A stretch of 64,000 nucleotides of DNA from Meconema thalassinum (lineage: Eukaryota > Arthropoda > Insecta > Orthoptera > Tettigoniidae): NCBI GenBank assembly GCA_946902985.2, contig OX336389.2, positions 1,288,412,792-1,288,476,791 on the forward strand, in the 5' to 3' direction. The notes beneath the pieces were generated by a model. The model saw nothing but the letters and a program-made list of their open reading frames with translations, was not told the DNA's origin and searched no databases. The position numbers and the translations under genes were made by a program. Positions 1-13,323 of this stretch are shown here, in pieces (within the stretch, counting starts at the first letter, position 1; each line of letters opens with the position of its first letter).

Positions 1-55
1 TGAAGCCAAATCCATAAAATAAAATTTTATTTGCATAGCATGGGTTCCCTTTAGT

Positions 56-269
56 CGCCTCCGTAGCGTAGTGGTCAGCATGGTTAGCTGCCGCCCCGGA
101 GGTCCTGGGTTCGATTCCCGGCTTTGCCACGAAATTTGAAAAGTGGTATGAGGACTGGAACGGGGTCTACTCAGCCTCGGGTGTTCCAAATGAGTAGAGG
201 GGGTTCGATTCCCACGTCAGCCATCCTCGAAGTGGTTTTCCGTGGTTTCCCACTTCGTCTTCGGGCAAA
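56..269 (+). repeat. tRNA-derived SINE, left part, cut by LTR element
   Basis: The head resembles a tRNA gene: an A-box-like stretch (TAGCGTAGTGG, from 64) and a B box (GGTTCGATTCC, 108-118). A long body follows with the typical GTGGTTTTCCGTGGTTTCCC segment near 231. It is not a working tRNA because no acceptor stem closes and the body runs on. The sequence stops where the LTR begins at 270. Its expected continuation (GTACC, then AAGGCCACGGCCGCC) appears at 11420, on the far side of the LTR element. Confidence 0.75.
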
Positions 270-3200
270 TGTCCCCGATAATCCGGATAGTAGGCTGTCA
301 GATATCCGCCCCCTCAATCGGATTGCCAATAATCAATCGCACCGGCACAGCTACATCAATGAAAATGGCACTGACAGATACTACCGAGATTAGAGCACAG
401 TAGTTAACATGAAATTATTGTGGAACACACCAAAATATACGGGGGTTCATACTTACCTTTTACTTACCTATTCAATTTAATCTCAGGTCTGGGTTTTCAA
501 CTGGATCACTTAATAGTATGCCCTCACAATAACCTCCACCACGATATTTAAAATGAACCAAGTCGAAAACAAGAAAATTTAAACTGCACAATAATTTATT
601 TCACATAAAGAAAAATAATTTAACAAAATTTAACAACAAAATATACGTGGCAATCAGAAGCCATTGTCAACGCAACCATGTCCTCCTGTAGGACTTGTAG
701 ACTTCACATACAAAATTTCAGCTTTCTCTAGCTCAAAAGAACGTAATAATAACAACAATGCACATCAGAATGGATAAGGGAGCTGGGACGAGACATAAAG
801 CATTTGTTTCCTTGTTCATGAACTTCACATTTTATTTATAACCGCAAGGCTGCTATGTAGATGACCTTGGCCTCTATCATACAGTTATCTGGCCACCTGC
901 GATACACCCTGCACCGTGTCGCATGCTTGCTTCGTCAAATGGACGCACCTGTTCAACCAATGTTAGCATATGCTAGTTACCTCAGAGCCTAGCTCCTTTT
1001 CAAAACACATTTAAATGTTCACATCTCAACTCAAATATTATCACGCAAATCTTTTAAATGCTCCGTTCAAATATCAATGGATTACTCTAATAATCCCAAA
1101 TCTTGTTTAATTGTATATTCCAATTGTTGAACTAGCGTTGTTTAGAGTATAATAACGCAAACGCGTAATGTTTATAACAAAAAGTTCATTAATTATTTAT
1201 AACATTTTAAATTGTTTATAACATTGTCAAACGACAATTGAAAAATTATACACACCTCTATTAATCCCGTTCGTTTCAAATTATTATTAAAGATATTTAC
1301 ATAGTTATTTACATTATTTATATTATTTATATTAGAAATACATTAAACCACACGTTTATCCGGTTGATAATTACTTAAATCGTGGTGATATAATTGACCA
1401 ATGAAGGTTAGTTATATTTAAATTTTATATTCAGGTTTAATAAGATTTAATAATTATTATTATTTGTGACGGTAACCTCCATTCAAAATCGTTATCTCAA
1501 ATTATTTAAACACTCTTGTTAATTTTAACAGTAACTTCACATGAATAATTTTCAATGGACCTGAACAATACACTCAGCAGAAAAATACCTCGCTCAAAAC
1601 GCCCAAAATTGCACAAAATTGGCCCATCATTCATCATATATCTCATTATATATGGCATCAAAATCTTCCACAATACACACAAAAAAACCTCCACTTATAA
1701 ATTCATCATCTTCATCAATATTACTGTGGGAACCTCCTTCACTTATTACAGGGCATTATTCATCAGCGACTTTTACATGTCCACTGAACTAACGATTATA
1801 CATCCATAGTTCCTCTTTAAAAATTCTTATATTCATCAATTGTATCAAAAACTGTTATTATATTTAACCTTCGTGGGTTTCATTCATGAAGCGATATGAA
1901 GTAAAAATTTGCCAGTCACAAAAAAAATTAATAGCAAATACGATAAGACACGCCTCCCTGGTCTATCAAAATTGAGATGAATATCATCAAAGTATCGCAG
2001 TATAAAAATACTATCTTCAATCAAAATTCATCTAAACTGCATAAATAATCGAATAGAATACAATTAGACTGTGGACTGCAAACATTATTGTTCCAATCTA
2101 CAATTGAGAAAAACTCCTATCAAATGTTCATTACTATAGTGTACTCAATAAATCGTACTCAAAGTTCATATTTCATAAAATTGTCTATAATGCAATGGTA
2201 TTTCAGAATTGACGATAAATGTCTATGTTGCAATCATGTTCATAAAACGACTAGTATTTCTAAGATCGTCGATAAAGTAGTAGATTTTAACGCTCTAAAA
2301 TCTTTTAATCATTCTTCTTTCTTGAGGATGACAGAAAATTGGTCAAAGTAATTCACTGAATAGAATTACTTTAATAAAATGACACGCTGTCTGAATTCAA
2401 ATTTGCCATAGAAAATCGTTAACTTTACAGTCAAATCGTGACTACAAAAATATGCAAATTACTGAAAGAATATATATTATCAGTCTCAACTGATCCAAAA
2501 TTATTTAAATATGCCAATGACATAATAATGTCTCAATAAATCGTAGAAAAAGGCATAAATCAGCAAAGTGTACTGAGTACAGAAATATCAAGCAAGAATA
2601 TGGGGCAAAATATATGGGAAAAATGGTTGCTCAGATATCGCTAAATGGCTCAAATAAATCAAGAAACGTTCACGACTACCTTATCTGTTAATTGAAGTTC
2701 TAGAGGAAAATTTCCAAAGAAGACTGCTGTTGGTTCCATTTCACCACCGTAAAGATGTGCTCCGACCTCGAACCTGGAACCTGCGCCCTCGGAGAATAGA
2801 ACTGCTTCCTCCTCCGGAAATAGCACTGCTCCGTGTAGACGATAGACATCCTTCTGGCAAAACTCTTCTGTGTGAGCCGGGTCCACCCTGGCCTCTTTTG
2901 AAAGTTCCCTGAAGTTCTGGTAGAAATTCGCCATGAAGTTTATTGCAATTATTTCCGCAGAAATGTTCATAATTGTGGAGTATGAAGATATTTCCACTAC
3001 CATTTGATGTAATTCAGCGATGGATTACGATGCATGAGTGTAGTTGGATGTTCACTACATGCTCGCTTTTGTAGAATGACGATTAACGAAGCTCCATGCT
3101 GCTATTTCACTCCATTGATATATCTCCCAATTGCATTAAAGTTTTAGTCTTCCATCTCCACTTCCGTTATAATAATAGTCGAAAGTACTGCCAGATTATA

Positions 3201-4221
3201 TAGTTCCATTGTAGAATGTAGCGTTGTATCACCAAATGTAATCTTCAGTATCACGGTTGCAATACATGTGTCAGCCGTAGCGTAGAATGTGGTATTATAA
3301 AAGTGCTTCTCAGGTGTCGAGAAAATCACTTTTGTCTGCAGTCTTAAAATGCGAATATCTTCCAAAGTATAATAGTGAAAATGTTCGACTTTCGCACACG
3401 CCTCAATATTGTAATGCACAATTGAATTAGCATAAATGCAGTAGCTAACTCTTGATAGATAATCTTGTAGACTCGTTTATGTGTGCGCTCCAACTTCGCC
3501 TAGTTTTAGTAACCGTAAAATTGCACTGCTGCACGCTCAGTGCTTGTTCGATGCTGTGGGCTCTACCATGCTTGCTAATGATGGCTTGCTTCACTGAATA
3601 ATATATACTTGTTCTATCGGAATTAAGAACTCGAAGTCTGACGATATGAGAATGAGAAAATGAGCCATGAGCTCTGAGACATGAGACATGAGAACTTCCT
3701 CTCTGCTGTGCAAGGCCTTTTATCAACTTCTTAAGGGGCGTATCCATCCTACCATAGCTTGTTCCTCCGTCATTGCTAGAAGTTCTAACTTTGGCTATAC
3801 TTGACGGATTTTCAAATTTCAAAAACTCATAATTAATTTCTTCAAAATTCCAAATCAATGCCATAACTGAAAATAGATTTCCACAATTCTGCATGCCAAA
3901 AGTAATTAAATATGGTAGTTTCAGTAATCTCCGTCTCCCTCCAAACTATCATTCATTGGTTCGAGCCTCTCCTCCAATAGCGTAACTTCTTCCTCAGCAC
4001 AATTCCTTGCTTCTCTGCGACTGCGTCGTAAATCTCAGATCCTTCTCGAACAAAATCATGACGTCACCAAGAATCTCAGCTCATCCAGCCTACTTGCATA
4101 AAGTCTGCGTCATCCGTGCCTACGTCATGAATATACACGTCATAACTATGACGGCCATAACTTTATTCACATATGCCAATACAGCCACCGTGGTCTCAGT
4201 ATAATTCAATTTACGGGGGCA
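270..4221 (-). repeat. 3' LTR of gag-only LTR retrotransposon
   Basis: This block of about 3.95 kb is nearly identical to 7452-11419. On the plus strand it starts TGTCCCCG and ends CGGGGGCA, so the termini are TG...CA with a short imperfect inverted repeat. Because the interior gene and the purine tract run on the minus strand, this left copy is the 3' LTR. It is very AT-rich, except for a GC-richer patch at about 2740-2900. Only scattered substitutions and short indels separate the two copies, so the insertion is fairly recent. Small open frames inside are discussed under findings. Confidence 0.85.
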
Positions 4222-4231
4222 TTCTCCCTTC
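4222..4231 (-). promoter_or_regulatory. polypurine tract next to the 3' LTR
   Basis: On the minus strand the bases just before the LTR are purine-rich (GAAGGGAGAA, immediately followed by the LTR's TGCCCC). This is the expected plus-strand primer site for an LTR retrotransposon and fixes the element's orientation as minus. Confidence 0.6.
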
Positions 4232-4404
4232 ACCACGTTTTAAAAACAGTTGCAAATTGTTTTTAAACTCTGTTATAAATATCTGAATTCACTTGAACAC
4301 GAAATTGAATTATAATTCTACTCTTGTATGATATTTCCTCTATGTTCCTTAATCATAAGTCTCTTCTTCTCTGGGTTGTGTGTGGCTAATGCATTCTTTC
4401 CTCT

Positions 4405-6818
4405 CTACTTTCTCTTCTGTCCTGTATTCCTGTTTTCCAAATTCTGCTGGCTTGTAGAAGGACCAGGATCGATCTCTACATCCTGTCTTTTCTTCTGGTT
4501 TTCAGCTTCCTTCTCTCGTAATTCCTTCAAATACTGCTGACTTTCTTTCTCTCTCTCTTGATACTTGTCCGGTGTCATAACCTGACCTTGAGAATTTTGA
4601 TTCCGATTCTGGTACTGGTTATTTCTATTGTAGTTCCTATTGTACCCATTGTTATTATAATATCTACCTCTTCCGTTATTATAGTTTCCTCTATTGTTAT
4701 TCCAGCCTCGTCTTTGCTGATATGGACGGTAACCTTGTGATCTGTTGTTGCGAAAATAATTGTTCCTGTGAGGACCTACATTTTCAGTTTTCTCTTCAGC
4801 AGGCGTATCGGTTTGCTGAACTGGATCCATGTAGACTGTATTAATGTCTTTGAAATCGTGCCTCTGACCTTTTTGAACCAAATTTGGCATCGGACTCGTG
4901 TAATCAAGCCTTCTCAATAGTTCGTCCATACTGGTCAAATCCCTGATATTTGACGATATAATAAGCCTTCTTACCTCCACAGGTAGCATACGTGAAATAG
5001 CATCAACTGCTCTGTCGACAATGGGGGTTGTAAGAATCTCAAGCGCGATAACTGGCTCATGAAGAAATCAGCGTACCGTGTTGGAAGAGTACCCGAATAC
5101 TTCCTCGAGTATACCTCAGCTCTTAATGAATTTTGTGCTTCTATTGACCAGAATCGTTTTATCAGTGCCTCTGCAAATTCATCGAAATTACTGAAAGTGT
5201 ACCGAAATGCTCTGAACCACTCAAGGGGTCCTCCAGCTAGAAATCTTTCTACGATTCTCATCTCTCTTTCTCTAGGAATATGGGCTTCAATAAAATAGTC
5301 TTTCAGGTTTCTGATATACTCTATCGGTGTTAGACTATCTGTATTACTAAATTTCTGAGGCTTGTCCTCAAAGTTTCGGATGACTGTCACATTTCTTGGA
5401 TATGAATCCATGTAATTCTTCCCACTATCACGATATTTCCATTCAGGTTCAATATTCCTATCCTCTTCTTCTTCCCGGAATCTGAATATACGTTCCTCAG
5501 GACTAATATCTCTCTCTTCAGTAGCGAGGTTACATCTTCTCACGTAATTCCTATTATCTTCACAAGTCAATCCTTCTGGATCCTTATCTGTGATTTCCGT
5601 GATGACTTTCCTAATCAACTCTTCTTTATACGTTTCCATCATGCTAGCCTCTCCTAGTTTCAAATTCTGAAGTTTGCTCGTAGTTTCATTGACATCAGAG
5701 ACAACCTTATGAATTTGTTCCTCTAACGCGGTTTTTAATGCTTGCACGTCCTGGCCTATTTGAGTTCTATCCTCTACCTGCTTTTCGGATAGCGAATCCA
5801 TCCTTATATTCAAGTCCTTTCTAATTTGAACTACCTCATTATTTATATCTACCTGTGTACTGGCAAGTTTTCGTTCAATTCGCTCCTGAATCTGATTGAC
5901 ATGTTCCCCACTTGACCTGTTCCATTCATCTTTCCAAACCGTTACATTTGCAGTTAACATTTCCGCAATATCTACTTCAATGTCTTCCTTGAGTAAACGA
6001 TTATGATCTAAGACTTGGGTCCTCATGACCTCTACATTATGTTTTAATCCAGCTAGAGAAGCTGTTGTCCTAACAGACTCGTCAACCAATCTAGTTGTTA
6101 AAGCACTAATGTTACGAGTACAAAGCGTTTTTGAAGTTTCAATTTCTTCTCTAACCTTATTAACATCCGTTTGAACTTTGGCAATGTCTACAAAAACTGT
6201 ATTAACTTCTATTTGCATCTTATTGATATCGCTTTGCATATCATTAACATCAGAATGAATATTATTTATGTCTACTTGAACGTTTGACACATCGGTTCGA
6301 ACATTTCTAATCTCTCTTTGAACTTCTTCTACCTTGTCTTGTACAGTAGCAACATCATTCCTAACAACGATTACTTCTGCTCTAGCACATGAAATATCAC
6401 CCCGGACATTAGCAACATCAAGATTCAACATATTAAGGTCCTTATGTACATTGGAAACATCAATCTTAACATCTGAGACATCTTTATGGACATTGGATAA
6501 ATCTACTTTAACATCTGAGACATCTTTATGGACATTGGATAAATCTACTTTAACATCTGAGACATCCTTGTGAATGTCAGTCACGGCATTCTGGATTCCC
6601 TGGGTACTGGTCTGTAAACGCGACACATTATTTTCCAAGTTTACAGAACTGGTCTGAAGAACTTTCAAACTTTCATCCAGCCTAATAGACAAATTACTAG
6701 CATTCTCCTCCATTCGACTAGTATTCCTAGCTTCCATCTCCCTCACACTTTCATTCATGCTAGCTTTCAAACTGTTGGACATCTCCTCCAACATCTTTCT
6801 CATACTCTCATCTGCCAT
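4405..6818 (-). pseudogene. gag-like gene with one frameshift
   Basis: Two overlapping minus-strand frames (6818-4971 and 4989-4405) form one gag-like gene of about 800 codons. Residues 1-400 are a long coiled coil with repeated 14-residue units of the type NVHKDVSDVKVDLS (two heptads each). Residues about 480-610 look like a retrotransposon capsid domain (LEWFRAF, then EFAEALIKRFWS). The second frame continues the capsid tail (AISRMLPVEVRRLI) and ends in an Asn/Arg/Gly/Tyr-rich segment that could bind RNA; no CCHC zinc knuckle is visible. The frame changes near 5040. The start at 6818 is an ATG followed by MADESMRKML. No protease, reverse transcriptase or integrase lies anywhere in the element. 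Confidence 0.75.
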
Positions 6819-7451
6819 CTCAATAATATTTCAATAATAGACTGCTTTAGGGACATACATCAAACAGAGCAAGATAACAACATCTGAGCAACATCTTTCA
6901 CCATATATAAGTTTGAGCAATTTTCTGTCTTAAATCTAACTTATAATTACCTTATAATTAACTTTCGTAGACACTTCATGTTGAAACAAACTCAAGCACA
7001 TGTTCAAATTTCCTTGGTTCATTTTAAATATCCTAACACAAATAATTTACATTTACAATCCAAATAGTTTAATTTTATCTTTAATATGACTAAACATGTC
7101 ATAAGCCGGTCAAATAAAATAAGACTCCAGATCATAGGCGATTTTTCTAAGTTTCCAGCCTATTTAACCTCTCTCAGGTTGTATAAGATCTGATCTTTTC
7201 TGAGTGTAATTTTCCTAATACAACACAACATTTAATCCCTATATAATCACACTCTCAAATTATACAATTGGCCAAGACATCTAACAAAGAATCAACCTCT
7301 TTATTTGAGTCTTCACAATCCCATTGACATCGATAACTTGGTAATCCAATGTTATTCGAACATTCCACACGTTGATTGTACCAATCCTACTGGTGTTCAA
7401 CCTGGTAATCCAGTTTTGCAGAGCCCCACGAAATTGCGGTGCCAATCCTAC
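6819..7451 (-). other. LTR element leader with possible primer-binding site
   Basis: Untranslated AT-rich leader between the 5' LTR and gag on the minus strand. Seven bases in from the LTR, the minus strand reads TGGCACCGCAATTTC (about 7430-7444). It begins with TGG, as primer-binding sites complementary to a tRNA 3' CCA end do. I could not match it to a particular tRNA. Confidence 0.4.
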
Positions 7452-10400
7452 TGTCCCCGATAATCCGGATAGTAGGCTGTCAGATATCCGCCCCCTCAAT
7501 CGGATTGCCAATAATCAATCGCACCGGCACAGCTACATCAATGAAAATGGCACTGACAGATACTACCGAGATTAGAGCACAGTAGTTAACATGAAATTAT
7601 TGTGGAACACACCAAAATATACGGGGGTTCATACTTACCTTTTACTTACCTATTCAATTTAATCTCGGGTCTGGGTTTTCAACTGGATCACTTAATAGTA
7701 TGCCCTCACAATAACCTCCACCACGATATTTAAAATGAACCAAGTCGAAAACAAGAAAATTTAAACTGCACAATAATTTATTTCACATAAAGAAAAATAA
7801 TTTAACAAAATTTAACAACAAAATATACGTGGCAATCAGAAGCCATTGTCAACGCAACCATGTCCTCCTGTAGGACTTGTAGACTTCACATACAAAATTT
7901 CAGCTTTCTCTAGCTCAAAAGAACATAATAATAACAACAATGCACATCGATATGGATAAGGGAGCTGGGACGAGACATAAAGCATTTGTTTCCTTGTTCA
8001 TGAACTTCACATTTTATTTATAACCGCAAGGCTGCTATGTAGATGACCTTGGCCTCTATCATACAGTTATCTGGCCACCTGCGATACACCCTGCACCGTG
8101 TCGCATGCTTGCTTCGTCAAATGGACGCACCTGTTCAACCAATGTTAGCATATGCTAGTTACCTCAGAGCCTAGCTCCTATTCAAAACACATTTAAATGT
8201 TCACATCTCAACTCAAATATTATCACGCAAATCTTTTAAATGCTCCGTTCAAATATCAATGGATTACTCTAATAATCCCAAATCTTGTTTAATTGTATAT
8301 TCCAATTGTTGAACTAGCGTTGTTTAGAGTATAATAACGAAAACGCTTAATGTTTATAACAAAAAGTTCATTAATTATTTATAACATTTTAAATTGTTTA
8401 TAACATTGTCAAACGACAATTGAAAAATTTATACACACCTCTATTAATCCCGTTCGTTTCAAATTATTATTAAAGTTATTTACATAGTTATTTACATTAT
8501 TTATATTATTTATATTAGAAATACATTAAACCACACGTTTATCCGGTTGATAATTACTTAAATCGTGGTGATATAATTGACCAATGAAGGTTAGTTATAT
8601 TTAAATTTTATATTCAGGTTTAATAAGATTTAATAATTATTATTATTTGTGACGGTAACCTCCATTCAAAATCGTTATCTCAAATTATTTAAACACTCTT
8701 GTTAATTTTAACAGTAACTTCACATGAATAATTTTCAATGGACCTGAACAATACACTCAGCAGAAAAATACCTCGCTCAAAACGCCCAAAATTGCACAAA
8801 ATTGGCCCATCATTCATCATATATCTCATTATATATGGCATCAAAATCTTCCACAATACACACAAAAAAACCTCCACTTATAAATTCATCATCTTCATCA
8901 ATATTACTGTGGGAACCTCCTTCACTTATTACAGGGCATTATTCATCAGCGACTTTTACACGTCCACTGAACTAACGATTATACATCCATAGTTCCTCTT
9001 TAAAAATTCTTATATTCATCAATTGTATCAAAAACTGTTATTATATTTAACCTTCGTGGGTTTCATTCATGAAGCGATATGAAGTAAAAATTTGCCAGTC
9101 ACAAATAAAATTAATAGCAAATACGATAAGACACGCCTCCCTGGTCTATCAAAATTGAGATTAATATCATCAAAGTATCGCAGTATAAAAATACTATCTT
9201 CAATCAAAATTCATCTAAACTGCATAAATAATCGAATAGAATACAATTAGACTGTGGACTGCAAACATTATTGTTCCAATCTACAATTGAGAAAAACTCC
9301 TATCAAATGTTCATTACTATAGTGTACTCAATAAATCGTACTCAAAGTTCATATTTCATAAAATTGTCTATAATGCAATGGTATTTCAGAATTGACGATA
9401 AATGTCTATGTTGCAATCATGTTCATAAAACGACTAGTATTTCTAAGATCGTCGATAAAGTAGTAGATTTTAACGCTCTAAAATCTTTTAATCATTCTTC
9501 TTTCTTGAGGATGACAGAAAATTGGTCAAAGTAATTTACTGAATAGAATTACTTTAATAAAATGACACGCTGTCTGAATTCAAATTTGCCATAGAAAATC
9601 GTTAACTTTACAGTCAAATCGTGACTACAAAAATATGCAAATTACTGAAAGAATATATATTATCAGTCTCAACTGATCCAAAATTATTTAAATATGCCAA
9701 TGACATAATAATGTCTCAATAAATCGTAGAAAAAGGCATAAATCAGCAAAGTGTACTGAGTACAGAAATATCAAGCAAGAATATGGGGCAAAATATATGG
9801 GACAGAAAATATGGGAAAAATGGTTGCTCAGATATCGCTAAATGGCTCAAATAAATCAAGAAACGTTCACGACTACCTTATCTGTTAATTGAAGTTCTAG
9901 AGGAAAATTTCCAAAGAAGACTGCTGTTGGTTCCATTTCACCACCGTAAAGATGTGCTCCGACCTCGAACCTGGAACCTGCGCCCTCGGAGAATAGAACT
10001 GCTTCCTCCTCCGGAAATAGCACTGCTCCGTGTAGACGATAGACATCCTTCTGGCAAAACTCTTCTGTGTGAGCCGGGTCCACCCTGGCCTCTTTTGAAA
10101 GTTCCCTGAAGTTCTGGTAGAAATTCGCCATGAAGTTTATTGCAATTATTTCCGCAGAAATGTTCATAATTGTGGAGTATGAAGATATTTCCACTACCAT
10201 TTGATGTAATTCAGCGATGGATTACGATGCATGAGTGTAGTTGGATGTTCACTACATGCTCACTTTTGTAGAATGATGATTAACGAAGCTCCATGCTGCT
10301 ATTTCACTCCATTGATATATCTCCCAATTGCATTAAAGTTTTAGTCTTCCATCTCCACTTCCGTTATAATAATAGTCGAAAGTACTGCCAGATTATATAG

Positions 10401-11419
10401 TTCCATTGTAGAATGTAGCGTTGTATCACCAAATGTAATCTTCAGTATCACGGTTGCAATACATGTGTCAGCCGTAGCGTAGAATGTGGTATTATAAAAG
10501 TGCTTCTCAGGTGTCGAGAAAATCACTTTTGTCTGCAGTCTTAAAATGCGAATATCTTCCAAAGTATAATAGTGAAAAGGTTCGACTTTCGCACACGCCT
10601 CAATATTGTAATGCACAATTGAATTAGCATAAATGCAGTAGCTAACTCTTGATAGATAATCTTGTAGACTCGTTTATGTGTGCGCTCCAACTTCGCCTAG
10701 TTTTAGTAACCGTAAAATTGCACTGCTGCACGCTCAGTGCTTGTTCGATGCTGTGGGCTCTACCACGCTTGCTAATGACGACTTGCTTCACTGAATAATA
10801 TATACTTGTTCTATCGGAATTAAGAACTCGAAGTCTGACAATATGAGAATGAGAAAATGAGCCATGAGCTCTGAGACATGAGACATGAGAACTTCCTCTC
10901 TGCTGTGCAAGGCCTTTTATCAACTTCTTAAGGGGCGTATCCATCCCTACCATAGCTTGTTCCTCCGTCATTGCTAGAAGTTCTAACTTTGGCTATACTT
11001 GACGGATTTTCAAATTTCAAAAACTCATAATTAATTTCTTCAAAATTCCAAATCTATGCCATAACTGAAAATAGATTTCCACAATTCTGCATGCCAAAAG
11101 TAATTAAATATGGTAGTTTCAGTAATCTCCGTCTCCCTCCAAACTATCATTCATTGGTTCGAGCCTCTCCTCCAATAGCGTAACTTCTTCCTCAGCACAA
11201 TTCCTTGCTTCCCTGCGACTGCGTCGTAAATCTCAGATCCTTCTCGAACAAAATCATGACGTCACCAAGAATCTCAGCTCATCCAGCCTACTTGCATAAA
11301 GTCTGCGTCATCCGTGCCTACGTCATGAATATACACGTCATAACTATGACGGCCATAACTTTATTCACATATGCCAATACAGCCACCGTGGTCTCAGTAT
11401 AATTCAATTTATGGGGGCA
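7452..11419 (-). repeat. 5' LTR of gag-only LTR retrotransposon
   Basis: Partner of 270-4221, about 3.97 kb, with the same TGTCCCCG...GGGGGCA termini. It carries a short extra duplication around 9800 (a repeated GGGACAGAAAATATGGG-like stretch), which accounts for most of the length difference. The sequence following it (GTACCTTCTTC) is the second half of the SINE seen at 56-269. Confidence 0.85.
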
Positions 11420-11650
11420 GTACCTTCTTCAAGGCCACGGCCGCCTCCTTCCCTCTTCCTTACCTATCCATCCTGACCATCCATTACCTTCCCTTATGAG
11501 GCCCCTGTTCGCTTTGCAGGTGAGGCCGCCTGGGCGAGGTGCCAATCACACCTCACCAGTTGTATCCACTCCGATTAGATGTTCCCAGCTCTAGGACACT
11601 GCCCGTAGAGGCGGTAGTGGTGAGTTCCCTCGCTGAGTCCGTGGGTTCCA
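11420..11650 (+). repeat. SINE, right part, after LTR element
   Basis: It opens with GTACCTTCTTCAAGGCCACG and continues through GCCGCCTCCTTCCCTC, the usual downstream half of the SINE whose head is at 56-269. Related sequence in the opposite orientation is visible around 23040-23100. The right boundary is uncertain. Confidence 0.6.
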
Positions 11651-13323
11651 TCAACCTGGAGGGTAAACGACGACTAAGAAAGAAGCATGTGTTCCCTTTC
11701 ACAAACCGAAACTGAGATATCTTTCTTATAACTACTTTATGTTTTTCCACTGTCACATTTCTCTTTATGAACATGTTGTTTAAGATGTTGAGATCTTTTA
11801 AATCCTCAGTTCCCGTTTCAATAACAGTGAAAAGTTTCTTCACACGACTTTTCATAATAAGATCACACTACTGCCCTGGTGTATAAACCACTTGGGTTTT
11901 CCTTTTACGTTTTTCAATGACACCAAAGACAGGAAGGAAAGTGTGACCTGGCACAAGAAATTTGTGTTCCATTTCCTCAAACAATCCGCAATCAATCATA
12001 TAGCCATAGTCCCATTTTTGCAAAATTCTTGTTCTGACCAACACACGAGTCGCTATACACAATAAGTTTCCTTTTGCCTACCTTTTCCTCAATCAATGAC
12101 ATAGCTTTCAGCAAACAACTTTCGATTTCATCTGCACCTCTGGAAGCAACAGACTCAGGCCGAACACACATGACTCCAATATCACTGTTGCACACGTGAA
12201 TGTCAAAGTTGTAATTTCACAGTTGTCGTTGATAAAACACACATTCCGTCGGCAAGTGAGGAGTTGGAAGGGCTTGCTGCAAGTCCATTGTAACAACTAA
12301 CTTGTAGTTTGTCTCTTTTGAGAGACTCGTAAGCTGCTTCTGCTTTGATGGTTTTGGGTCCTTTTGCTGTGCCTCATCACACACTTTACAGGTATCTGTT
12401 GATGGGAGCTTAAATCCAATGTTATATTCAGTATTGAAGATATCACGAAAAATATGCTCCTTCACTGACTCTTCATTATCAGTTTCACACTTCTCCAGAT
12501 ACAGTTTGTAGAGCTATGATATGGAGTGTACAGATGTTATATATGCCTTATTGGGATTAGATTTTCGGCTGTAATGTAAAGTGCACTTGGGAAAACTATC
12601 TATTGTCTTTCTCACGACATCCTTTCTTTCTTCAGATATTGCATGGGGTCTTTTTTTTATGGTGGCCACGCTTGTTCATAGGGGGGTGTACAAACCCCCT
12701 TCTGAGGAATCCTCTGCATTTACATTACCTGTAATCATAAAACGGAAGTAAATAACAATATATATTAACATTAGGCCGAAATATAATATATAGACAATAT
12801 ATTACGCGTTATAAAACTAAAGTATTATTTTTACATACCTCTTACAACTCTCGTTTGCTGGATATGCTATGTGCAGTACAGAATGCTGTCCTGCATAACT
12901 GAAGTTTACAACCAGTTTTTGGATCCTTGACGTAGTACTTGTAAGTTGCGAAAAGTCAGGATGTAACCTATCATTCTTGTATACTTTTCTGCACTTGTGC
13001 TTTTCTATGAGGCCCAATAGATATATCTTAGCTAGGTAACTTGTAAAAGGCGAAAAATATACTTTCTTTACTTTCTTGAGAAAGTCTGGCAACACTGTTC
13101 AATATTTACCAGGAATTACTTTCCCAGATGCCGACACATACTCTTCTCCACGGTTTCGTAGAATCTTCTTCTTTGTTTTACGCCACTGCTGCGCATTTCT
13201 TTTCCGCTTCTTAGACTTTGAAACATCACCATTAACACAAGAATCAGGCGAAGGAGGCATTTTTCCGCGTGCTGTAGACGAGAGAGTGGTATGCTTCGCA
13301 CTGCTGCAGCAACATATGGTCAC
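11650..13323 (-). pseudogene. transposase-like gene, heavily broken
   Basis: Minus-strand fragments in changing frames read in order as one protein. The N-terminus is Lys/Arg-rich (KRKRNAQQWRKTKKKILRNRG, 13.2 kb). Next come a segment ending QLVVNFSYAG-like (about 12.9 kb), a part with paired cysteines (TDTCKVCDEAQ, about 12.4 kb), a DLQQALPTPHLPTECVFYQRQL-type stretch, the motif YSDSCVGQNKN (about 12.05 kb) and a C-terminus with GHTFLPVFGVIEK and VVYTPGQ (about 11.9 kb), ending near 11.69 kb. I recognise this as a family of uncharacterised, multicopy insect proteins, probably mobile-element derived. At least four frame changes or stops make it non-functional. Confidence 0.6.

Noticed and set aside
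1506..1809. Overlapping small frames duplicated at 8689-8992
   Set aside because: They lie in LTR sequence and are conserved only because the LTRs are copies; they overlap on opposite strands and show no domain.
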